DNA from: an uncultured Desulfomonile sp.
Lineage (GTDB): Bacteria; Desulfobacterota; Desulfomonilia; Desulfomonilales; Desulfomonilaceae
Length of the DNA: 7,102 nt
NCBI GenBank assembly: GCA_903853735.1
Contig: CAINUH010000458.1
Location: 1 to 7,102, forward strand
Direction: 5' to 3'
Position 1 is the stretch's first letter, and each line of letters opens with the position of its first letter. The notes beneath the pieces are model-generated. The model saw only the letters and a list, made by a program, of their open reading frames with translations. It was not told the DNA's origin and did no database searches. Below, one piece after another: positions 6,366-7,102 of the stretch. The position numbers and the translations under genes are program-made.

Positions 6366-6375
6366 TTAATATATA
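6347..6375 (+). promoter_or_regulatory. Candidate promoter for the helical/thioredoxin operon
   Basis: ATGACA (6347-6352), 17 bases, then TATATA (6370-6375) fits a sigma-70 promoter and lies in an AT-rich stretch. Transcription would start near 6382, about 100 nt before the ATG at 6486. It overlaps the opposing candidate promoter, so the two may interfere. Downstream, ACAAAA and TTTTGT around a GAT centre (6398-6412) form a perfect AT-rich inverted repeat that could be an operator. Confidence 0.4.
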
Positions 6376-6485
6376 AAAAGATCTACTGCTTAATAATACA
6401 AAAGATTTTTGTTAGATGTCCGCCCCAAGGCTCTCTCTTGTCTTAATCCAGCTTGCATGTTATCAATATTCAATGGAGGAAAGCT

Positions 6486-6836
6486 ATGGGAATGTTTCGC
6501 GAAGCAAGCTCTCAGGAAATCGACATAGTCAAAGAGATGGCTGAATCCCTCGGAGGCGCCGGTTGGAAATTAGAGGAAATATTGGAAAAGACCAACGCTG
6601 CGCTGGCACGACTGCAACGCTTGTTTGACGTAGATGAATCTGAAAGTTCGGAGGGTTCCTCTCGCTGTTTGGACCTGATTAATGAATCCATCCGAGAATA
6701 TAACCGCCTCGTAGACCTGGCTGAAAATGCTTTGAACCGGCTCTTGATTCAGAGAGAAGCGTGCGGCTTCCGGACGCATCGATATGTGAGTCACTATTAC
6801 CCGATCCCATCTAAAATAAAGCTCTTGAGACGATGA
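6486..6836 (+). CDS. Small helical protein of unknown function
   Basis: I do not recognise this 116-residue protein. It lacks a signal peptide and membrane segment. It appears alpha-helical through about residue 90, with heptad-like runs (IVKEMAESL, LEEILEKTNAALARLQRLF, then a second block LDLINESIREYNRLVDLAENALNRLL). This suggests a helical hairpin or coiled coil. The acidic turn DVDESESSEGSS separates the two blocks. The last 25 residues are different: aromatic and basic, with HRYVSHYYPIP and a KLLRR end. The ATG at 6486 is chosen because GGAGG lies 6 bases upstream; an in-frame TTG at 6453 has no ribosome binding site. The TGA stop overlaps the next ATG as ATGA, so translation of the two genes is probably coupled, and the protein may work with or be regulated alongside the thioredoxin-fold product. 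Confidence 0.75.
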   Translation: MGMFREASSQEIDIVKEMAESLGGAGWKLEEILEKTNAALARLQRLFDVDESESSEGSSRCLDLINESIREYNRLVDLAENALNRLLIQREACGFRTHRYVSHYYPIPSKIKLLRR

Positions 6837-7102
6837 ATTCTTTGAAACTGTCTGTTTTCAGCAGACGCATCATAATTGCTCTAGTGTGTATAGTCTTTTT
6901 CCTATTGCCTTTCCAGGAGGGTTCACCTGCCACGGCAAAGAAAAAAGGAAGGGCTGTTTGGCTGGTCTTCTTTTTTTCCAAGGATTGCCCGCATTGCGAA
7001 AGCGTTAAAGATCTGACAAAGGCTTTGAGTGGTAAGTATCCGGTGCGTGTCAAGAATTTCAACATAGACGACCAGGCAGATTATGCGGTCTATTCCAAAC
7101 TC
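6833..7102 (+). CDS. Exported thioredoxin-fold protein with CPHC motif, C-terminus beyond window
   Basis: The frame is open from the ATG at 6833 to the window end, giving 90 residues with no stop. Residues 1 to about 28 look like a signal peptide or N-terminal anchor: Lys and two Arg (11-12), then a hydrophobic stretch IIIALVCIVFFLLPF. Next come a basic patch AKKKGR and the strand AVWLVFFFSKDCPHCE, in which Cys52 and Cys55 form the CxxC redox centre of a thioredoxin fold. The following helix (SVKDLTKALSGKYPV) and strand (RVKNFNIDD) match the thioredoxin order. The Pro-His pair between the cysteines is the DsbA type and usually goes with a more oxidising active site, but the rest of the domain is unseen, including the cis-Pro loop. 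A role in envelope thiol-disulfide exchange is inferred. The start overlaps the stop of the upstream helical gene by 4 bases. Confidence 0.85.
   Translation, partial: MNSLKLSVFSRRIIIALVCIVFFLLPFQEGSPATAKKKGRAVWLVFFFSKDCPHCESVKDLTKALSGKYPVRVKNFNIDDQADYAVYSKL

Noticed and set aside
6453..6485. TTG start giving an 11-residue extension of the helical protein
   Set aside because: There is no ribosome binding site before the TTG. GGAGG lies inside the extension, 6 bases before the ATG at 6486.

Overview
The window looks like a piece of chromosome from a Gram-negative, probably anaerobic bacterium. Base composition is close to balanced by eye. The mix of a TPR-containing SGNH hydrolase, a PflX-like (COG1313) radical SAM protein, a type 1 ProS and exported proteins of unknown function is most reminiscent of Desulfobacterota (former deltaproteobacteria). 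That placement is inference from gene style, not from any database match. No RNA gene, CRISPR array, insertion sequence or phage gene was seen.

Layout, left to right. Positions 1-1130 (minus) hold the N-terminal 376 residues of a membrane-anchored SGNH/GDSL-type hydrolase that runs off the left edge just as a TPR begins. A divergent 247-bp spacer leads to 1378-1674 (plus), a small exported protein that is extremely rich in Tyr, Gly and Pro. It converges on 1763-3472 (minus), a complete bacterial prolyl-tRNA synthetase with an editing domain. A second divergent spacer leads to 3617-4576 (plus), a PflX-like radical SAM protein. Next, 4709-5245 (plus) encodes a helical protein that resembles a stand-alone RsbRD_N-type sensor domain. 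Its ribosome binding site can be drawn in mutually exclusive RNA pairings. A perfect 9-bp hairpin at 5318-5339 separates it from the convergent gene at 5404-6240 (minus), an exported protein with two copies of a small beta-type domain joined by a Pro-rich linker. A third divergent spacer, AT-rich and promoter-like, leads to 6486-6836 (plus), a small helical protein. Its stop overlaps (ATGA) the start of an exported CPHC thioredoxin-fold protein that runs off the right edge.

How the genes fit together: only two plus-strand pairs look co-transcribed. These are the radical SAM gene with the sensor-like gene (weak, 132-bp gap) and the helical gene with the thioredoxin gene (strong, 4-base overlap). 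The rest are single genes in alternating orientation. ProS is housekeeping. Four of the other proteins (SGNH, Tyr/Gly-rich, duplicated-domain, thioredoxin-fold) are predicted to act in or beyond the inner membrane, but nothing ties them into one system. I see no convincing new multi-gene system. The most original items are the duplicated-domain protein, the Tyr/Gly-rich secreted peptide and the possible RNA switch at 4635-4703.
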